Of a DNA stretch of 64,000 bases, positions 42,763 through 56,150 are shown in pieces. Where the stretch lies: positions 8,189,001 through 8,253,000 of the forward strand of contig NC_065889.1 in NCBI RefSeq assembly GCF_905147045.1, given 5' to 3'. Below the pieces are notes generated by a model, which saw nothing but the letters and a program-made list of their open reading frames with translations, was not told the origin of the DNA and ran no database searches. Each line of letters begins with the position of its first letter. The stretch's first letter is position 1. The position numbers were made by a program, and so were the translations under genes. This DNA is from Nymphalis io. Its lineage: Eukaryota > Arthropoda > Insecta > Lepidoptera > Nymphalidae.

Positions 42763-43914
42763 GATAATGTATGGCTAGTTAATCTTTGCCTAGCCTATTA
42801 TATAAACAGGAATATTGTCCATTGTATATTGTCATATGAAATATGCAATACAATGATCAATTTAGAGTAACGATTATATCAAGCAAGGTGAACAGCAATA
42901 AACTATTTTTTTCCCTCTTCAAAAGCTTAATCGCAAATGTGGCTGTCGCTTTTTAAGAACACATATATATACTCGTTTTCCCTACAAATAATTCAGTTTT
43001 TATATTTAAATGATGAATATGTAGAAATTTAATAAAAAAAAATGTTTTTAATTTAAATAAAACATAATTTGACTTTTAAAATTCCAGTAAATTTTTCAAA
43101 GGTAGGTGAAATGAGCTTTAAAACTTTTTTAAATATATAATATAATATTTATCTGTTATAAAGAACTGCTTATTATCAGGAAATTGCGTCTCTTCACTTC
43201 GTCTCTAATATAATCCGTCAAAAGCTGGTAGGTATCTTACATCACCTTACACATATAATTTGAATTGGGGCATATAATAGATGACTCAACTTTTTAATGG
43301 AATATTCGTTAGTATTATCCGCTTGCGGATTCACTCACTTATCACTCTATGTCCCTTTCTCTAACCCTGAAAACGTGTATGCAAAATTTCACGATGTTCG
43401 GTTTTGTAGCTTAGACGTAAATAAGTAACAAACCCACAACCGCATTTGAAATTATATCATATTTAATAATATTTGCCAATCCAATGTTCATGCATGTATT
43501 GAAGTTGAACAAAATACCCTTTGTTTTTTGATCTTTTATCAAAATCCATAAATTACAACCTTCAGTTTTATTGAAATTATTATTGTCAGGAGGACTGGCT
43601 CGTTTTTCGTCCACAACCGATATTTCGATTCAACGGAAACATGGAAAGCATTCTTGCGAATATTCGACATTGCCGTGATACAAAATTAAAAATACCTTAT
43701 TTTTAATTCTGTCTCCTCTAATTACGATATGGTGACATATTGATTTAATTGAGTCTTAAAAAAAATCTGACAAATTTAAATAGATTTATTTTTTATAACA
43801 TGATGTCACTTAGAAGAACATGGTGTTATCGAGAGGAAATTATCGAAAAAGAGAAGCTTCTGCTCGTAGTTTGATAGTTGAAGCTATCTTTGTATTTTTT
43901 TAAATATATATTTT

Positions 43915-44085
43915 TGATGCCCGTTTTTAAGAAAATACTAATATTCCTATTTATCCCTCCAATATATATTGTGTTAGGAATGGTGGCGACAATTATGTAG
44001 CTCAAGGGGTCAGCGGGATCGAACCTGCGATTTTTACAGGGCTACACAGCCCGCAAACCATTGGGCTATAATCAGATCTATCAAT
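43915..44085 (-). mobile_element. tRNA-headed SINE of a third type (family C)
   Basis: On the minus strand: GCCCAATGGTTTGCGGGCTG, then TCGCAGGTTCGATCCCGCTG (B-box-like), CATTCCTAACACAA, GGAGGGATAAATAGGAAT and AAAAACGGGCATC. A second copy at 35545-35695 shares the blocks after the B box. Confidence 0.62.
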
Positions 44086-44398
44086 TTAATATCATAATAT
44101 ACAATATATATGTTTATACGACAATTTTGTTTTCATTCTAGAATAATTCTTAATATTCACCCCACGTAGAAACTTACCGTGTGGATTTAAATTAGGTTAC
44201 CCTGTTATATTGCTTTGAGTCTAGACATGAAAATAAAACTTAGGCTTAGGGTGTGATTTGTTTTGATGCAATATCGGAATCTTTTGTTTTATATAGAATT
44301 ATTTTTATTATTAAGTTTAGTTTTTGTCGACGTAGAAAAATATTACGGACAATATTGAATATAAAACGTTATTATAAAACTATGACAAGGGATATATA

Positions 44399-44692
44399 TT
44401 ACTGGTGGTAGGGCTTTGTGCAAGCTCGTCTGGGTAGGTACCACCCACTCATCAGATATTCTACCGCAAAACAGCAATACTTGATATTGTTGTGTTCCGG
44501 TTTGAAGGGTGAGTGAGCCAGTGTAATTACAGGCACAAGGGACATAAAATCTTAGTTCCCAAGGTTGGTGGCGCATTGGCTATAAGCGATGGTTGACATT
44601 TCTTACAATGCCAATGTCTAAGGGCGTTTGGTGACCACTTACCATCAGGTGGCCCATATGCTCGTCCACCTTCCTATTCTATAAAAAAAAAA
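44399..44692 (+). mobile_element. family P SINE-like unit, full length
   Basis: Complete unit with a 3' A run and the flanking short direct repeat TATATATT. Nearly identical to the copy in the LINE, so both are recent. Confidence 0.85.
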
Positions 44693-45849
44693 GTATATAT
44701 TTGGATAAATAACATTTTTCCTAATATATATTTTCATTTGTAGGTGTATATATATAAGAAGTGTAAACAGAAATAACATTTTTGAATTTCGAATAAGGTT
44801 TGCGCCTGTCACTTGTTTTTTACATCAAAATGAAAACCTCGTAAAAGAGTCCTAGCAAACATTAACGTAAACTAAGATTCGGGCATCATCTGCGTCCAAA
44901 GTAATTATGGAAAAGATCAACATAAATAATAATTCGTTTTAAAAGTATGTAGTTAAATAATTAATAGTAACTATACTCGTATTAGTATACGCTACATCCA
45001 CAAAACAATACACGAACAAACAAATTTAATAGTAATGTTTAATAATGGTTATATTACGACTTACTACGCAGAAAGTGCGCGGCAGTGTGCTCGCGGCCCT
45101 GTTTACATTTTATCCGTTTGTTGGAGGTGTGGTCCTTAATTATTTATGTAATTAGGTTGGTGCCTATTCTATATTAATTGCCTTAGAATAGTGTTGTACC
45201 TAAAACAATTATGTCACATATAAAATTGCATTTTTCTACGCTTTAAATTATAATACATAATTATTCCGTTTAAGAAATTAGAAAATTCAAAGAAGACAAT
45301 TGTTGAAATTGATAATAAATCTAGCGAGAATATGAAACTAATCAAAGCACTTTATAAGCACACACATTAGTCAAATATGTATATAAACGTAAGAGTTGTT
45401 ATGTTACATACTCCTTACATATTTATGATTGGTATAATTTATTTATTTTTTAACTCATTTACAACTACAATAGTCATCACTCAGTAATCTATTATTATCT
45501 TCAATATATTGGTTGTTTTTTTTAATAGATAAAAAAAATTAATCAATAACAAGCAACCATAACAAAATTAGTACATACTTAACACATAAATTAAATTGTT
45601 CAATAAAAAACAACATTCAAATTTATACAGTCACGGGGAAAATCATAAAGATTACTTATCTGCATACTCATGAAGAAATGAAATTGGCTTTTTTGCTTAG
45701 TACGTTTATAAAGAGGTCTCTGAGAATTGATAGGCTATTAAATAGGTGCCGCATTTATATTCATATATAAAATAACACAAAAATAGTAACATTGCATCAT
45801 AATAATAGATAAACACATGGTATATTAATACTATTTACTTGGTTGTAAA

Positions 45850-46037
45850 TTTGTACCCACTTATGCAAAACATGCGTTCAGGTTTGAAGGGTGGGTAAGG
45901 AAGTATAACTACAGGCAAATGCGACATTACGTCTTATTTCCCAAAGTTGATGACGCATTGGCGATGTTAAGAATTGTTAGTATTTCTTGTGTTCATGGGC
46001 GGAGGTGATGGTGACAGGTGGCACATTTTCTATCTAC
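45850..46037 (+). mobile_element. family P unit, diverged
   Basis: GGTTTGAAGGGTGGGTAAGG, then GATGACGCATTGGCGATG, then GGTGACAGGTGGCACATTTT. About the last two thirds of the unit remain. Confidence 0.6.
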
Positions 46038-49000
46038 TTAACAAAATCATAAATAAACTTTTCATTTCACCATTTTTTCCTCCAGTTGAGGCGTTTTTTG
46101 ATACTTTGAAATGAAAATCAGAATACATAATTATTGTATATTAGGCACTAAGCTTGTGCCAGACGAATGTTAACATTAGAAATATTTATAAAGACTTTGT
46201 AGGTTTATTAATAATTATTTCTATATTTATTAATTGTTTTAGATGATCAAATTATTAGTATGTATTGTTTATCACATATATATGGTTGAAGATAAAAAGA
46301 AACTCACGAGTTTACCGGTTCTTCTCGGTCTACAGATAATCTACACACAAAACTGGTATTAGCTTTATGTTATATTTATCATATTCAAAATTGCTTGTTT
46401 GGTTTTTATATTGATTTAATGTATTTTTATAGCCTATCAGATTTATTTATAAAACTTAATAAAATATGTTTATAATATGTTAATATATGTAGTAAATGTA
46501 AAACCGACTCGCGTGCCGTGATGGCAAACGGCAAACTGTAAATGACTTTCTGCCATCATGCTGCCGCTCTCTACTTGTGTGTGCGTTATGTGTATTATAA
46601 TAATATATTTTTTTTTTTATTTTTTATTGAGCATCAATTACGATGTTTCACATCTAGTGGTGGTCACATTTAAAAAAAAGTAATGGAGATTTATTCTTTA
46701 AATATATGCAGACATATGATTGATCACAAGTGCTGGTCGTATTTATTGTTTGTGGGCTGATCGCTATTGGCTGTCGATGATGTTCAACACCCACTTGAGA
46801 CTGTTTATGGAGTCAGAGGTATAAGAGTTAATTAATTATTATTCAATATCACATTAATTGATAATATATGGGATGTTTAACATTTTAAATATACTTGTAA
46901 TATTTAAACTAACTTTCAAATATAAATATAATTCATTTAAATATACATCATAAGAGACGACCTTTTGTAGCTTTTTACTTTTTTAATGAAAATAAAATAT
47001 TTTTAAATTAAAATTTTTAGCTACGTATAAATTATATATGTGTATTTGTCTGTGCTATTCTCAGGAACTACTGTATGAATTTTCATTATGTTTCCACCAA
47101 CAAATAATATTAATTTGCGAAGAAATTTCAAAATGCTACTTTTATTATTACATTTATCGATTAAGCCAGGAAAAATCGTGCCATCTTAGAACCTTCATGG
47201 CTTGCAATGTGTAAATCCATACAATTAAATATGCAAACAAAATAGTTTTATATAAAAAAGTCCGCATTGCTATACGTCTATCTAGGTACGCTACTCCCTG
47301 CGGGCGCATCGCTAGTAAAAATATAAATTTAAAATACTGTAACCCTTATAAAATATAAATTTACTCGGCAAAATTTGACCGCTCACGTTAGAATTCGACA
47401 AAAACTAAAAGAAATTTCTGTAACAAAGAAAAATAAAAATGAAATTACTCAAGTCAGACAAGTCTCATTACGAAATTTGAAGGTACAAAGTAAAATTAAA
47501 ATACATACTAAAAGCTTGATATTCAATTTGTATGAAGCTGGACTTTTATTTAATTGAAACGTTTCGTTAAAACAACTTTTAGATATTAATTGTTTTGATG
47601 TATTGTTTTATATTCGTGCGAATTCACTTTGAGGTTATGAATTAATTATTTTTATTCCGAGAAATGCAGTTCTCTGAATAAAAACGATGACTCATTGGAC
47701 ATTTACGGCGAAAGAGGTTATTGTTCTTTTCTCGCTTATCATGCAGACCTTTGGGTTCTTATTGACCAGTTCACCGAAACCAGTTGTAAACGAGTCCAGC
47801 ATGTAGCACCCATCACTGGATTTTATCCATGTTTGTTAAAAAATACTTGCAAATTGACCAGTGTTTTGTGTGATTTTGTCTACCTATAAAAATAAACTTC
47901 ACATTTGATGCCATTCATCATATGAGCGTTTATTTAAAAGCTTTTATAAACATACGAACACGAACCGCTTAATCCAATTTGTATTTAAATGTCAGCTGAA
48001 ATTAGTTTAAGTCAATATCATCGTTTGAACTCAGGATATGCGAGACGAAAGAAAATTTTGCATTTCTAAGTACGAACAAAAAACATCCCTCTAAAAAGAA
48101 GAAAATAACTCTTGGAGTTCTAAAACACGAATGTATGCCAATTTAAATTTATATTCAAGGTATACGTGACGTAAGAAAGGTTCATGAGGATGCTTATTTA
48201 AAAAAAAAACAAATGTTCATATTCTTAGAAAGTTAGCATTTGTGGTAATTTGGATTACGAAATGCGATTATTAAATTTGTACTCAAGTTATTTGAGACGT
48301 AAGAAACATTCGCGAAAATACGTGTACACATTCATACGATTATTATTAAAAATATCTAACTTTTTTAATTTTGAAAATGGAATCGCCAGCAATTATTAAA
48401 AAACAAATACATTTACATAAATTTAGTGACAAATAACATTATATTATAAAACGTTCCATGACAATTAATCGTATCTAATACAGATTATAAGACTAGATAC
48501 TATTAATTTATAAACATGTTGCAATTCTTCTTTAAATAAACGATGCTTATTGTACGTTGATAGTACTATGCTATGAACCTTCACAAAGTGTCAACAACAA
48601 CTGTACAAAGTTTCAGCCCATTCATATGAATAACTTATGAACGCATGTATGTATATATGACTATGATATTGACATAGTATGTTATATTGTTACTAGTTTC
48701 AGCCTGTTTAATGTCTTAGATGTCCTTTTATGTACCTCCGGCAACGTATATGCGATATTGTCCATATTCATGACGATCGATTAATTATATACTTGGATAC
48801 AAACTTTCATATCCTTTAGAGGGAATTTTGAAAAATCCTTTCTTAGTGTGTACTATATATTATGTCCAATAAAGAATTTCTATGTAGTTTCGTCCCGTCT
48901 GACCCAGTGATGAAGATTGGTATGTCAGTCATTTAAAAAATATATATTAAGAAGATCTTTTATACTGTCACTCTAGGAATGTTGAAGTGTGCACTGTTTT

Positions 49001-51309
49001 TGTTAATAGGAATGTAATTTATACAAAGTAAGTGAGATCTTGATTTTATTTAACGCTTCACTTGATAATACACCTTCTAGCCAATAAACTGTAACTAAAG
49101 TATCATATTTATCTTGGAAACTCATTAGTAACATCGAACTGTACAGGAAGGAAGTAATCTACCTTCATAGTTCATGTATATTGCATGACGATAATCACGT
49201 CTACTCAAACGCATTTAAAACACAACATTTGCTTACACGCATGCTAATCTACCGTTTGATGTGAGAATTTTATTTTGTTTTCATTTATTTCTTCAAAAAG
49301 TGGGTGAAAATTCTACTAACAAATTGTTGTTTTAAAGCAACCGCATTGAAATTTAATCGTTGCCGTTTAAACGTTCTCCTATTCTACTAACACAACGATC
49401 CAGTTGCGATTCGGTCAAGTTGGATTGGGAAAGTATTGTAACAAATATTTTATTAATAAATAAAACCTCCTTTCTTTTCCTGAAAATATGATACATTAAT
49501 ATCGGATAATAAAGAAAAAAGTTGTAGGCAGACAGTTGTAACTTGATGTGCCCACATATAAATTTAAAATTTGATTGACTACCACGTAGATTTTGGTTTG
49601 TAACTTAAAAATGATGATCCAAAATAGAGATGACCCAATGATGGCATAACATCCAGAATCCCACGAAAGCAACCAACAATCTCGGTTAACAAATCTAGTT
49701 TTAAGTCCTGATGTACATTAATATAATACAATAAATAGCTAAAACATCAGTGTGAGCATTTTCAATCTAAAGTGCAAGCGTGTAAATCTATATAATACCA
49801 TTTTTTTTCGAGTAAATTATTTATTTAATCAAACTTTATTTATTATAAAGAATTTTATAAAATGAAACGCGCGCGATACTACATAATCCAGAATCAATTC
49901 TGAAAAGCGTTCTCTCATAAAGTTTCACCTGTAATTCAAAGTTCGAACAGGACCAATCCAATTAAAAGCACATTATAGATAATGGCTATACACGTTTAGA
50001 ATTAATAAGAAAATGAATTATGGTAAATTGCCGCTTAATTTATTGTATAATTTTATTTTTAACGAGGGTCCGCAACGACGCGACGTGCTTCGTGCTTCGC
50101 TGCCTCCAATAATGTGTGAAACCGTCGACGTAGAAATATCTCTATATTCATACTTGATATGTACTGCATGCTTTCATACGCTTCGAGCAAATATTTTGCA
50201 GCAGCTCTATAATAATTGTGTATCAATGTTCTATTATTCAACATTTATGTAGCAATATTGATTTCCGCTTAAAGCGGTCGGACTTATTACGACCGAAATT
50301 AAGTAGCTCGTTCAAGCGCTGCTATAGGTATCTATTTGAATTTACTCTTCAAAACACCCTAGCTTTGGTAATAAACCGTTTTTATGTGATTTTACTATTC
50401 GAAATATAGTAAATATATTAATACTCACAAAATATAAGTCCTAATAAAAATAAATACTATCTTATAAATATTGTCTTATACACTATTTAACAAAACGCGT
50501 AAATAATCGCGGTGTTGTACATTGTATTAGCACAGGACGAGCGAATAGATCGGTTGGCAAATGTTTATTATAAAAATACATAATACAATTATTTAATCAA
50601 TATCACAGGATAAATTCACTATATTTTAACTAGTATGCATACATACATTTTTGGCATTAAATAACAAAACATTTTATGCGATCCATTATTAGCATATATA
50701 AAAGAAAATCATCATAGCTTAATTTTGGACTAATATTTTCTATATAAATAACATTTTTTTACTTTAAACTGATAAAATCTCTTTAGAAGTTTTGTCATTG
50801 TGTTGTTATATTTCTATTATTTTGATTTAGTATATGTATGCTAATATATATAATAAATACGTCTTCAATGGATATATTATGCGTACATTGAAACGTATCA
50901 AGGCAAATCTCATATCTCAATGATTCATCAACTAATTAACTTTAGATCCGACGTAATTATCATTGATGTGTATTAATTTATGCGTAGTCATAAAGCGTTA
51001 CTTCAAACAATGGCTGCCGGTATACGACAAAAATAATAATTAAAACAAAAAATATAACAGCTCTGGTTTTTACATTTATTAATGATCAACATTTTCATAA
51101 GCTATAATAATAATTTATCTGAAGATATTTTTTCAGACAATAATTATTTATTTTTTAATGTGGTTTAGTGTATTGCAAAAAAAAATTAATTTCGAATAAC
51201 AAGTAAGCGGCAGTTTGGTGAGGTTATTCTACTTCATTGAACAAAGGGCTGGTTAGAAAAATACAAATGTGACAAAATTAATCCGATACACATATTTCTT
51301 TGTACTTTT
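46038..51309. other. 5.3-kb AT-rich stretch, one Helitron-like end
   Basis: Apart from 47030-47316 I see no structured element. Short frames at 47375-47557, 47695-47889 and 50013-50252 have no splice or homology support. Confidence 0.45.
47030..47316 (+). mobile_element. possible non-autonomous Helitron, 3' end at about 47316
   Basis: Ends CCCTGCGGGCGCATCGCTAG followed by T: a short hairpin (CCC/GGG), a few bases, and CTAG, as Helitron 3' ends have. The 5' limit is uncertain; the start of the TATAAATTATATATG stretch is a guess. Confidence 0.42.
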
Positions 51310-51455
51310 TTTATTCACCGCGAAACACAGAACACATGAATTACAACTACAAATTATTAGGCAGATAAAATGTCACTGGTATATGTCCAGATTTGAACCC
51401 GCAATTTTCGCTTAAGATCTGCGTAGTTTATCTATTGGTTAAGACTGATTCTGAT
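51310..51455 (-). mobile_element. family A SINE, 5' half
   Basis: In reverse: TCACCGCGAAACACAG, then CCAGATTTGAACCCGCAATT (B-box) and CTTAAGATCTGCG. The 3' half is absent. Confidence 0.55.
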
Positions 51456-51719
51456 TAAAGATTTAGTCTTTTATTGAGTGTTATTAAAAATGTTTTTTTT
51501 TTAAGAATTTAATTACTGGCAACCAATAACAGTAACGTGTTTTTTTTTCTGATTGTTCTGTTCACGTAAAAGTCCAATATTACTGAAGTTATCTTTCTTT
51601 AAAATGTTTTAATATGTTTAAAAGCAACAAGTGCTGTCAGATTATACAGTCGATACACATAATCCAAAATAACCCCGTTGGGATTTAACCTGGCGTGTAT
51701 AATATACATATATATAGTA

Positions 51720-51985
51720 TAGTAATATATGTAAATGAGCCATAATTTAAATTGTGTTTTTTTAATTTGGGAATGCTGAAGTTATGTGGTCATCTTCACC
51801 ATAAACACTGGCGATATAGAGCTAGAATGAACCCCTTTATATACGGTTAATGCTTCCACGTATGAAATCTGAGATGTTATATCTCATATACCTGTAATTG
51901 CACTAGCTAACGCGGGAAACAACAATAGATTATTTATGTTGGGCGGCAGGGTGGGTTTGGGTGGACTTCATCAACCCACAGGTGA
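51720..51985 (-). mobile_element. possible old family P unit
   Basis: Weak ordered matches: ATGAGCCATAATTTAA, ATAAACACTGGCGATATAG, CCTGTAATTGCACTAGCT and GGCGGCAGGGTGGGT. A distant copy is likely but not certain. Confidence 0.35.
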
Positions 51986-52224
51986 TATCATAATTAAAAT
52001 TATTCCTCAAAATGCAATACAATATTTTGATTAATTAGTATTATTGAACATTTATCTTATTCTAAGTGACGTTATTTTATCTCACTAAGAAGATAATGCG
52101 AAATTATTTATCGACATTCTATTTTTTTTGTTTCCTTTGTCGGAGATAAGTTGCGTTTATCATTTTTACTCATTATTTAGATTCGTTAGTCACCAATTAG
52201 TTATTTGTAAGCTTTGTGGATTTA

Positions 52225-52300
52225 ATACGTGGATCTTAAACAAAAATCGTAGGTTCAAATCCTGGTAAGCACCATTGAGTTTACAATTTATCATCAATCA
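52225..52300 (+). mobile_element. family A SINE fragment
   Basis: ACGTGGATCTTAAACAAAAA, TCGTAGGTTCAAATCCTGG and AAGCACCATTGAGTTTAC, about 75 bp of the head only. Confidence 0.5.
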
Positions 52301-52309
52301 ATCACTTAC

Positions 52310-52400
52310 TTAGTGGTAGGGTTTTGTGCAAGCCCGTCCTGGTAAGTAACACCTACCTACTCATTACATAATATTCCACTCACATATCTATATATCCAGT
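52310..52400 (+). mobile_element. family P unit, 5' fragment
   Basis: TTAGTGGTAGGGTTTTGTGC and AAGCCCGTCCTGGTAAGTAA match the first 90 bp of the unit. It follows directly on a tRNA-headed SINE fragment. Confidence 0.5.
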
Positions 52401-54334
52401 AGTAGAATATGAAGCAGCAGTGAAATATTTACATGGTGCTCTATTTTTCGTGATTTGGCCGATGTTCTAGTGACTGAAATTTATTTAAATCTAAGTAAAC
52501 TTGATTGAGCTTACTCATTGTTCTGTGCACATTAGTGGTAAATTCAATTTTATGATTCATCAAATTCCTTGACCGCCGCTTTATGCTGGTAATATGGTTT
52601 GCATGTGTTGAAAGAAATTCTGAGATATGGTGTCGAAATTGTAATTGATAGTTAAACAACAAGCTCCTTATATATTCTGCTTAATAATAAAAAAGGCCGT
52701 AGCAGACGAGTGGAATAACAACCCAAGCGCCTTGAGTTATTTTTTAATCTAAATCTTCTGAACCGTTTGTGAGAAAGAAAAATATGTTTTAATATCAATA
52801 CTTTTTACTCGTGTATTATTCAAGGCAGTAAATATGGACGCTACTGAAATATTTTATAATCAATAGGAGTTCAGTTTAGAGTCTGTTGTAGTAGATGGAT
52901 TTTTGCTTAAAATTTATCTATAAATGTTTTTCATTATGACCATCTTAATTAAATTTTAATATACTAATTGTCATTCATAAATTGAAATGAATTAAAGTAA
53001 AAAAAGGTTTCTTAAAAATACTTAGTTGTAGGTCAATTTTATACCTAAAAATGGATACAGATATAAAGTGTGCCGGGACTTGTTAGAATTGTACAAAAAA
53101 AAGTTTTTTAATTTTTTCCATAACTGAAGTTTATTTTTTATGTAATAAGTATGTACATTGTTGCTTTTTTGCTTCTTAAATATATAAAAATACCTCTTTA
53201 TTATTAAAAAGATATAATTATATGGTGGGCGTTTGTTTCCAGTCATGTTTGTGTCGCGATTTTCGATTATCCTTTTGAACACATATGTGAGATGGAACGT
53301 CAATCTCATTATCAAAATGTCAAAATTATTATCAAAAACACGTTATTAAATAAACAATATTAAATAAACTTTGTAAATGGATAACAAGTAATTCGATGAT
53401 TTTTTAATCTTATATATTTTATTTTTTTAACAGAAGTCGTTGCTAAGAAGTACCGTTAAACTCTCACGAGGATCTAATGATAAGATTAGGAGCAAGAAAA
53501 ATTCAATTTTCTCGTAAACAACGTAAAACGTATTGCGATTTTGTTTTTTTTTTCTGTGAAAATATTTTATATAAAAACAAAGTCATTACGGATATGTAAG
53601 ACAGATGCTTATAAAATATGAATATGCTAATTTTAAGTAACGCTATTTCCCGTTTTTGTTTATATTTGTTATTTGATATATAAATATAAATGTATACGTA
53701 AATATTTTCGCATTAACGTAAATTGAATGATGTTATTTAAACGTCATACGTTTGATGACTAGCTTGTATAAATAATACTCGTTAATATCATTATTAAAAC
53801 TACAATACGATAACTTATAAAATAATAACTTAACACAATTCTCGTAACCTTAGGACACGTGTAGTGTGGGCGTTGCGTACATATACGTATATATAGTATG
53901 ATGTCATTAACTCGACACTTCACAATCTTTGTCACCCTTATTACTCGAAAATGCTTTCAACACTACAAAGGCTCTATTGACACACTGCTCTATTTTTGTT
54001 TCGTTATGCAAGCGAAGGAATGCGCGCGACCGGTTGTCCATACTTACTCCTATCCATTCATAACATTAGATGCACCTGTTTTTAAAGCCTCACTATGATT
54101 TTTGTTACTTTGTTAAAAATATTACACACACAACTACAATAACTGTTGTGACTTGTATTGCATGTACACTCGTTAATGCCCTTGTAGAGTATATGCTCAT
54201 GGAATATGTTTAAATTAAATATTTGCACTTGTTACCTTATTCTAACAGAACTTCACAATAACCATTAAGTCACTTCATCGTATTTTCACAGTTTAATAAA
54301 TCGAAATGTATATTTTACAAACAGTTCGTCGTGT
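52401..54334. other. AT-rich stretch without assignable gene
   Basis: Frames at 52441-52662, 53022-53315 and 53898-54098 are short, AT-driven and unsupported. Confidence 0.45.
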
Positions 54335-54500
54335 TACGCGCATATGATCGCACCGCATGCGCAGGCGAGGCACTATCTGCGAGGAGTGACGGAGGCGCAG
54401 GTTGCGCGGGAGGTCCCCCCACCGCACCGACAAGGCTGCCCCAACGCAATGGCATTCCATCTGTGACGACAACGTGCCCATTTATGTCTTTGGACATGGT
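54335..54500. promoter_or_regulatory. GC-rich island 18 kb upstream of the filamin start
   Basis: Contains GCATGCGCAGGCG (NRF1/EWG-like, ending 54367) and GGAGGCGCAGGTTGCGCGGG. Open frames exist on both strands, which is expected by chance in GC-rich DNA. One minus-strand frame begins MSKDINGHVVVTDGMPLRWG and could be a distal first exon, but no strong donor follows it. Confidence 0.4.
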
Positions 54501-54820
54501 TGACGGCCGCAGCGGCCATATGGTGTCTTGCACTCGGTACGATTATGTTTTTCAATGGGGCTCTGTAATGTTGGTAAATTACTTCAAGGTGTGGGATTAT
54601 AATGCTAGAACGGATCGTTGCACGGTTTCCTGTGTCATCTACACAGTACTTGAGCCTGTTCATTGAGGATATTGTAATTTTATCTAAATTATATAAAGCA
54701 TTACGTTTTAGTCACATTAGCGTTACTACAAATAAATATGTATACCAATTATTGTACAATGTACCTTTTGTATGAATATTTTATTTTTAAATTGTCTCCA
54801 ATCATATATCTTATTTTTGA

Positions 54821-55062
54821 CACAAGATGGCCCAGTGGCTAGAACACGTGAATCTTTAGAGAAGATTGCTGGTTTAAAACCGGGCAATCACTACTGAATT
54901 TACATGTGCTAAATTTATGTTTATAATACATCTTGTGATCGGTGGTATCATCCACATGGGTCATCAATCAATCTGCATTGGAGTAGAGGAACGGAATTAG
55001 CTCCATGTCTTCTCCTCATAAAGGAAAGGATGCCTAAGCCCAACAGTGGGACATTAACAGGT
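54821..55062 (+). mobile_element. family A SINE with central deletion
   Basis: CACAAGATGGCCCAGTGGCT to CCTAAGCCCAACAGTGGGAC and ATTAACAGG. The stretch around ACATCGTGAGGAAACC is lost. Confidence 0.78.
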
Positions 55063-55451
55063 TTTTATTTTACTTCTTCTAACTTGTTTAAGGGAAGGAA
55101 AATGTTATCGTGATTTATATCAGCATAAATTAATAATATATAGCCCTTTGCAAATGTTTTCTGGTATATATGGAAGAGTTAAATTGGATTCAAGGGTCGC
55201 TGAAGGATTAATTTGATGCGGGTTCAGTCTTGCGATACTAAGGCGACGAGAATGTAAAGACAATAATTTATTTCGTGCTCACACAAAACCCTGATTAAGC
55301 TAGATGGCTATTATGTGTATTCTTACGTAAATAAAATTATTTGCATGTACATTACGTGAAAACTTGGGTTTAAATTTATGTGATTCAACACAAAAACTAG
55401 TCTCAACAAAAAATATTAAATGTTGGTAGTTTTTAATAAATAATTATAGTC

Positions 55452-55588
55452 AGCCTTACTTATAAACGCTGCTTTGCGGTTGTTTAGTTAAGCACTGATC
55501 TCTCTGTCAACTTTGATATAACGTTTGAAAGAAGTAGACACAACATTGTTTAACTAATCATCCTTCTAAATATGGCCGTATAAGTCTA
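55452..55588. mobile_element. small MITE, same family as 42628
   Basis: GCCTTACTTATAAACGCTG, GTTTAGTTAAGCACTGATCT, ACATTGTTTAACTAATCA and the end GGCCGTATAAGTC. Same length as the first copy. Confidence 0.62.
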
Positions 55589-55884
55589 ATAGATATAATA
55601 TAATAGTCAAAGTTCTATATTTATTGCAAATGTGCCATTAAATCTCTGCTTTAATAATAAAAATACATAAAAAAATGTATCAACTTCTAATGTTACATTA
55701 TTAGTAAATAGATCTCCTTACGTACTTAATCTCTACAAGCAAAACCGGCTGCTTTTCCAGCGTGGAATTCAATTTGCGACGAAAATCCTTCAAAATCTGC
55801 CATTTATACATATATAATACCTATTTGAATTATGCATACACACTACTTTAATCATTAGGTAGTCCTTACCTTACCTTTACCTTA

Positions 55885-56150
55885 GTCTAAAATAAAAAAA
55901 TGATTGTTTTGGTCTAAAATAGTGGCCAACAAAATACGTATGTGACTTTTGTCTTTAAGTTATTATAACTTTTAATAGACTCAAGCAATTATGATGAAAA
56001 AAAAAATCTAAGCGGTACTTTAAATTTTTTTTTAACTTTTAACTGTTTTGAAGACTACCCCGGACAAACAGACAGCCAGACATAGAAATAAAAAAAAATC
56101 TTAGGTTTAGTTTTGTAACTCGCAAATAGCCATATTAACTAAAAGGAGAG
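55885..56150 (+). repeat. possible dispersed repeat of unknown class
   Basis: Structured AT-rich stretch with AAATGATTGTTTTGGTCTAA, TACCCCGGACAAACAGACAG and AAAAATCTTAGGTTTAGTT. It has the look of a transposon relic, but no ends or coding sequence are seen. Confidence 0.3.

Noticed and set aside
54331..54666. 111-codon plus-strand frame and overlapping minus-strand frames in the 54.4-kb GC island
   Set aside because: Stop codons are rare in GC-rich DNA on all frames; no recognised domain and no strong splice site favours one strand.
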